Origin: Bryobacterales bacterium
GTDB taxonomy: Bacteria > Acidobacteriota > Terriglobia > Bryobacterales > Bryobacteraceae
DNA length: 55,469 nucleotides
Direction: 5' to 3'
NCBI GenBank assembly: GCA_016789785.1
Contig: JAEUQE010000024.1
Span: 1-55,469, forward strand
In this document: piece by piece, positions 51,343 through 55,469 of the stretch
Position numbering within the stretch: position 1 is the first letter of the stretch
How the letters are laid out: the number at the start of each line of letters is the position of its first letter
Notes under the pieces: generated by a model
What the model was told of the DNA's origin: nothing
The model's input: the letters and a program-made list of their open reading frames with translations, nothing else
The model's database searches: none
Translations under genes and position numbers: made by a program

Positions 51343-54300
51343 TCAGAACTCCAGCCGCAGCACCAGTTGCATGAAGCGCGCGCTCTTGGCGCTGGTGATC
51401 AGGCCGAAGCCCGGCGAGTTGAAGATTGCCTGCCCGGTGCGCGCGTCGGCCTGCACGCTGAGGCTGGTGTCGGGGCCGTTGAAGTTGGTGTGGTTGAGGA
51501 AGTTGAACGCCTCGGCCCGGACCTCCAGCCGCAGCCGTTCCTTGAGCGGGAAAGTGCGCGCCACCGCCAGATCGATGTTGAATTCGTTGGGCTCGCGGGT
51601 AGTGTTGCGCCCCAGCGTGCCCACCACCGCCGGCAACACGCGCGTCCGCGCCGCGCCCGATCCGGTGTAGAACGGACCCGACGGCGCGAACGGAAAGTTC
51701 GCCGCATTCGTGGGCAGGAGGTACCGCACCGCGGTGCCTTCCGGGGCGAAGCCGCCGCTCTTGCCGCTGCCGTTGGTGCCGACGGTGTGCGGCCGCTGCT
51801 GGTTGATGCCCGGCCAAAGGTTGTTCTGCGTAATGGTGTCGGGCAGCCCCGTGCGCCACAGCAGAATCGGGCTCACCGTGAAGTCGCGCATCCAGATGGG
51901 GCCCTTGGTCCGGTACTGCAGCGACGCCGCGAAGTTGTGCGGCCGGTCGAAGGAACTGATGCTGCGGTCGAGATACCGGAAGAAGAACGGGAACTGCCCG
52001 CCGTCGAGTCCGTAGGGCTGGGAGAACGGGAACAGGCCGCTGCCGTCGTCCATCGACTTCGACCAAGTGTACGTCGCCTGCCATCCCAGCGTGCGCGTAA
52101 ACTGCCGCACCGCCTTCAACTGCAGCGAATGATAGCTGGAGGTACCGGCGTGAACGAAGGAGCCGAGATTGTTCACCGTCGGGAACCTGCGCGCGCGCTG
52201 CTGGTCGGCCGCCGTAGCCAGCCGCGCCAGTTCGTCGCCCCGGTCGAACGGGATCGGATTCTGGGCGAAGTTCAGCGGCAGGTTCAGGCCGCGCGTGCCC
52301 ACGTAGCTGACATCGACGATGGTGCCGCGCGCCACCTCGTGCTGCACGCCGAAGTTCCACTGGATCGACTTCGGCATCGGGTTGATCTCGCCGAACTGCG
52401 CCGACGCCGCCAGCGGGTTGTTAATGCTCGCCGCCCGCTCCACGATGAACGGATCGTTCAGGTCCTGAACCGCGATCAGCGGATGCCCTTCGTTCAGCTT
52501 GAATGGTTGCGCGATGCCCACGCCGAGGTCAGGGAACTGCTGCGCTACGGTGAAGCCCGGATACAGCACCACGCCGCCCATGTTGGAGAAGATCTGGCTG
52601 TAGAAGGCGCCGAACGCCGATCGCAGCACCGTCTTGTCGTTGAGGCTGTAAGCGAAGCCGATGCGCGGCGCGAGGTTGAACTTCGCCGCCTCCAGATTGA
52701 GCGACCGCGTCGCGTTCTTATTGGCCGCCAGCAGCTTGCCCGATACCGGGTCGACGCGCGAGTAGATGTTATTCGACATCGTCATCGGCGTCTCCAGTTC
52801 GTAGCGCACTCCCAGGTTCAGCGTGAGGCGGCGGCTGAATTTCCAGTCGTCCTGCACAAACACGCCGAGGTTGGCGTTGCGCCGTCCGGTCATGGGCTGC
52901 GGCAGGTCGTAGTTGGCCGTCTTCACCAGGCCGAGCAGGAAGTCCGACATGGCGTGGATGGGGTTGCCCGCGGCGCGCTGCGGCGAGCTGAGCTGGCCGT
53001 TGAAGTTGTAGATGCCGGCGAAATTGCCGCCCGGGTTGAAGACGTTGAACTGGTTCTTGCGTAACTGGAACCCGGTCTTCACCGTGTGGTTGCCGCGCGT
53101 CCACGTGAGGCTGGCGGAACCCTGATAGTTGTTGTCGATCTGCCGCCGGTAGGTGTTGGAGTTGATGCCCATGCCCGCCCATCCGCTGATGTTCATCACC
53201 GGAGTGGCGGCGTAGGACGACCGCTGGATTCCCAGCACGTCGCGTACGTTGATCCCCAGGCTCGGCGGATCGATCGCCGGGTTGTTGCGCTGGAAGCCCA
53301 GCCACGCTTCGGTGATGACCGAGGGCGACCAGATGTGCGTCCACGACGACGATGCCTGGTATCCGCTGGTGAGGCTGTCGCCGACCCGCGAATCGAGCGG
53401 TCCGGGCAGTACCTGGGACGAGGGCGACGTGACCTTGTACATCGAGAGCCGGCCCCAGATGCGCGCCTTCGCGCCCACCGAATGGTCGCCGCGGAACGTG
53501 TACTGGTTGTCCACCACGCCGGTCGAGCCGGCGTTGAGGTAGTTGTTGATCGTGCGTCCGTTGGCGCGGTCCTCGGTGCCCGGCGAGTTGGGCGTGGGCA
53601 GCAGGCTCATCACTTTCATCGCGGCGGGGTCCAGGCGGCTCTGCGGAACGCGGTTGCCCGCGAAGGGCGTATTGGTGCCGGGATCGTTCACCGGGATGGG
53701 AGACGCCGAGAAATCGCCCGCGCGGAACGCCTGCGGCGCCACCGTCGAGAGATTGTTGAACGGGACCTGCCGACGCAGCCCTTCGTAATTGAAGAAGAAG
53801 AAGGTGCGGTCCCTGCCGTTGTACAGCTTGGGCAGATACACCGGACCGCCGAGCTTCCCGCCGAACTGGTTGTAGCGGTCTACGGGCCGGTTCTGCCCGC
53901 GCAGGTTGCGGAAATAATCGTTGGCGTTGAGCTTCTCGTTCCGAAAGTACTCGTAGAGGCTGCCGTGCATGTCGTTCGTGCCGGAGTCGGTCACGATGCT
54001 GACGAATCCGCCCGACGTGCGGCCGTATTCGGCGGTGTAGCCGGAGGTGAGCACGCGGAACTCGCGCACCGCTTCGGTGGAGGGCACGCGCTGCACTCCG
54101 CCGGTCGAGCCTGAAACCACCGACACGCCGTCCACCGCGAACTCGCTGTTCAGCGTGCGGCTTCCGTTCATCGACAACTGGCTGGCGTTGATGCCGGTGG
54201 CCGCGCCGCCGCTCGATACGCCGCCGACCAGCGTGAGCAGATTGAGCACGTTGCGGCTGGGCATGGGAAGGTCCTTCACCTGGGTCGTGTTGATGATTGC

Positions 54301-54705
54301 GCCGAGCGACGAGCTTTCCGATTCGAGTTGCCCGAGCCCCTCTCCGACCACCGTCACGGTCTCGGCGAGTTCGCCCGGCTGCAGGACGACGTTCACCCGC
54401 GCGCGCTGGTCGACCTGGAGCGTGACACCCTGGATTTCGGCTTTCTTGAAGCCGGCCACTTCGACGCTCACACGGTACGTTCCGACCGGCAGCGAGGGCG
54501 CGGAGTAGTTGCCCGATTCGTTGGTGGAGCCCCTGTAGGCTACGACGGACGTGGCGGTGTTGACCACCGTTACAGACGCGTTCGGCACGACGGCGCCAGA
54601 GCTGTCGGTTACGGTTCCTGAGATGGCGCCGTTGATGTCCTGGGAAACCAGCGGCGCCACCGAGAGAAGAAGAATCAGTGCGAGTCGCATGACGAACATA
54701 GACAT
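51343..54705 (-). CDS. Oar-like TonB-dependent receptor, first gene of a possible glycan locus
   Basis: 1120 residues. The signal peptide ends at VAPLVSQ. The CarboxypepD_reg domain follows (GAISGTVTDSSGAVVPNASV, about 23-105), then the plug (VKDLPMPSRNVLNLLTLVGG, VLTSGYTAEYGRTSGGFVSI) and a barrel ending LRLEF. It is predicted to import an oligomeric ligand across the outer membrane. The start is the ATG at 54705, where CAGGAG stands 7 bases upstream; a longer reading to 54879 has no signal peptide. Downstream at 4 bases lies the lyase-like gene. Confidence 0.9.
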   Translation of the reverse strand: MSMFVMRLALILLLSVAPLVSQDINGAISGTVTDSSGAVVPNASVTVVNTATSVVAYRGSTNESGNYSAPSLPVGTYRVSVEVAGFKKAEIQGVTLQVDQRARVNVVLQPGELAETVTVVGEGLGQLESESSSLGAIINTTQVKDLPMPSRNVLNLLTLVGGVSSGGAATGINASQLSMNGSRTLNSEFAVDGVSVVSGSTGGVQRVPSTEAVREFRVLTSGYTAEYGRTSGGFVSIVTDSGTNDMHGSLYEYFRNEKLNANDYFRNLRGQNRPVDRYNQFGGKLGGPVYLPKLYNGRDRTFFFFNYEGLRRQVPFNNLSTVAPQAFRAGDFSASPIPVNDPGTNTPFAGNRVPQSRLDPAAMKVMSLLPTPNSPGTEDRANGRTINNYLNAGSTGVVDNQYTFRGDHSVGAKARIWGRLSMYKVTSPSSQVLPGPLDSRVGDSLTSGYQASSSWTHIWSPSVITEAWLGFQRNNPAIDPPSLGINVRDVLGIQRSSYAATPVMNISGWAGMGINSNTYRRQIDNNYQGSASLTWTRGNHTVKTGFQLRKNQFNVFNPGGNFAGIYNFNGQLSSPQRAAGNPIHAMSDFLLGLVKTANYDLPQPMTGRRNANLGVFVQDDWKFSRRLTLNLGVRYELETPMTMSNNIYSRVDPVSGKLLAANKNATRSLNLEAAKFNLAPRIGFAYSLNDKTVLRSAFGAFYSQIFSNMGGVVLYPGFTVAQQFPDLGVGIAQPFKLNEGHPLIAVQDLNDPFIVERAASINNPLAASAQFGEINPMPKSIQWNFGVQHEVARGTIVDVSYVGTRGLNLPLNFAQNPIPFDRGDELARLATAADQQRARRFPTVNNLGSFVHAGTSSYHSLQLKAVRQFTRTLGWQATYTWSKSMDDGSGLFPFSQPYGLDGGQFPFFFRYLDRSISSFDRPHNFAASLQYRTKGPIWMRDFTVSPILLWRTGLPDTITQNNLWPGINQQRPHTVGTNGSGKSGGFAPEGTAVRYLLPTNAANFPFAPSGPFYTGSGAARTRVLPAVVGTLGRNTTREPNEFNIDLAVARTFPLKERLRLEVRAEAFNFLNHTNFNGPDTSLSVQADARTGQAIFNSPGFGLITSAKSARFMQLVLRLEF

Positions 54706-54907
54706 TACCGAACTCCTGAAGTGATGGCCTGAGGGGCAAGTGGCGCACCGCCATCGGCCGACGTGCTGAGAATAGTCCGAAACTGCTCCAGGGTCAAGCA
54801 TCGCCGCTAGTCTGTCAGGGCGCGCCTTCCGATTCTCGCCGTTTCGAAGCGGCCTCCCGCACTCCAGGGAAGCCGCCACACCGCGTGGTGTTACTTTGTG
54901 TAGAGGT
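54706..54907. other. Divergent intergenic region
   Basis: It separates the receptor (minus) from the partial gene at 54908 (plus). I see no clear promoter pair or terminator. Confidence 0.4.
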
Positions 54908-55469
54908 ATGATTTGCGCGGGTAGTGCGACACCGATTACCGCCGGGCGAACTCTGGTGGAGTTGTGTGGCGATCATTTCGAGTTATGGACAGGTGCAGGC
55001 GAGCCCGCATTCGCGCTGCACGTGGCTGGCCTGTCGGTGGCAGATCAGACGGCGGCCTTCGCACTGGTCTCCCGTACTGGCGAAGCACAGTGTTTCGTGG
55101 CACGTTGGGGCCGGACGGGCGTGGGCCCGACCGCGTTCATGCCGGTGCCGGCGCAGGTGGAAGACGATCGCCCGGGCATCACGGTGTACGGCTACAAGGC
55201 GTCGAACTTCAACTGGAGAAGCTGCCAGTGGGAAGTGGCGGACCTCCTGGATGCCGGCAGGGTGGACATCAGTTCGTTCATTGGGGACGCGCTGGAGGTT
55301 CCGGCCAATGCGGATGAGTTGTGGGTGTTTCGCGACGGCGCGCCGGCCGCGAAACTGGATGCTGCGGACGACGCGGCATTGGGCATTCTTCGCGAAGAAG
55401 AGTCCTCGGGCTGCGAGCGGATTCGCTTTGGCGGCCGCATCTGGCGCCGCTGGCGTCAGGCAGACCGGC
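54908..55469 (+). CDS. Partial unrecognised gene running off the right edge
   Basis: An open frame of 187 codons without a stop, beginning with ATG at 54908 (MICAGSATPITAGRTLVELC). It reads as a soluble protein with Trp/Asp-rich strands (ITVYGYKASNFNWRSCQWEV, ELWVFRDGAPAAKL) and ends in GGRIWRRWRQADRP at the edge. No family is recognised, and the C-terminal part is missing. GAGG lies only one base before the ATG, so a downstream start is possible. Confidence 0.6.
   Translation, partial: MICAGSATPITAGRTLVELCGDHFELWTGAGEPAFALHVAGLSVADQTAAFALVSRTGEAQCFVARWGRTGVGPTAFMPVPAQVEDDRPGITVYGYKASNFNWRSCQWEVADLLDAGRVDISSFIGDALEVPANADELWVFRDGAPAAKLDAADDAALGILREEESSGCERIRFGGRIWRRWRQADR

Noticed and set aside
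51076..53064. A 662-codon plus-strand frame opposite the receptor and lyase-like genes
   Set aside because: Strong codon-position bias of the receptor on the minus strand explains the open antisense frame; its translation is Arg/Val/His-rich and unlike known proteins.

Overview
This window reads as a high-GC Gram-negative soil bacterium, most likely an acidobacterium of the Bryobacterales/Solibacter type. This is inference from gene content. There are four very large TonB-dependent receptors with N-terminal carboxypeptidase-regulatory domains (three of the Oar/Cna-B-like type plus one iron-chelate type). There are two tandem-architecture 'orphan' MacB/FtsX permeases (ADOPs), one coupled to a PadR regulator. 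Three Gfo/Idh/MocA proteins, a DUF1552 protein, a PhoD-like phosphatase and an enolase-superfamily protein all carry twin-arginine export signals, and there is a PEP-CTERM protein. No rRNA, tRNA, CRISPR array, prophage or complete insertion sequence was seen.

Layout. 1-7.2 kb: ankyrin protein, an O-methyltransferase that has lost its SAM domain, a dimethylformamidase-like secreted protein, a DUF433/DUF5615 toxin-antitoxin pair, an exported oxidoreductase and an unrecognised two-gene operon. 7.3-17.7 kb: helical-repeat protein, FolD with an amino-acid permease, a Pcm methyltransferase with a lipoprotein-like signal, an Oar-like receptor with a strong terminator, a DUF218 protein and an aromatic amino-acid decarboxylase. 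17.7-21.8 kb: a decay zone with an XRE antitoxin fragment fused to a receptor fragment, a serine hydrolase, a second ankyrin protein, and an AbrB antitoxin whose VapC partner has a nonsense codon. 21.8-27.5 kb: SGLT-type symporter overlapping a UbiE-like methyltransferase, DUF1552 protein, secreted TPR protein. 27.5-28.8 kb: a second DUF433/DUF5615 module whose toxin is fused to a frameshifted GrpB. 29-35.4 kb: two exported Gfo/Idh/MocA proteins, MiaE, a start-less antitoxin-like ORF, and an iron-type TonB receptor with a perfect palindrome across its predicted transcription start. 35.5-41.2 kb: ADOP, a PadR/ADOP operon with an almost leaderless promoter, and a decapitated esterase under an intact palindromic promoter. 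41.2-48 kb: PhoD phosphatase, Oar-like receptor, twin hairpins, PEP-CTERM protein and a zinc-ribbon methyltransferase, the last two lacking any standard start codon where the protein should begin. 48.1-54.7 kb: a receptor, an (alpha/alpha)-barrel lyase-like protein and an exported sugar-acid dehydratase-like protein in one transcription direction. A partial unknown gene runs off the right edge.

How it fits together. The most coherent functional unit is the last one (54705 back to 48138). It looks like a minimal polysaccharide-uptake locus: outer-membrane receptor, periplasmic depolymerase-like protein, and a sugar-acid dehydratase-like enzyme that appears to be exported. The second theme is decay: at least six genes are broken or chimeric, often next to toxin-antitoxin modules. 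All functional statements rest on motif recognition by eye; no database search was run.
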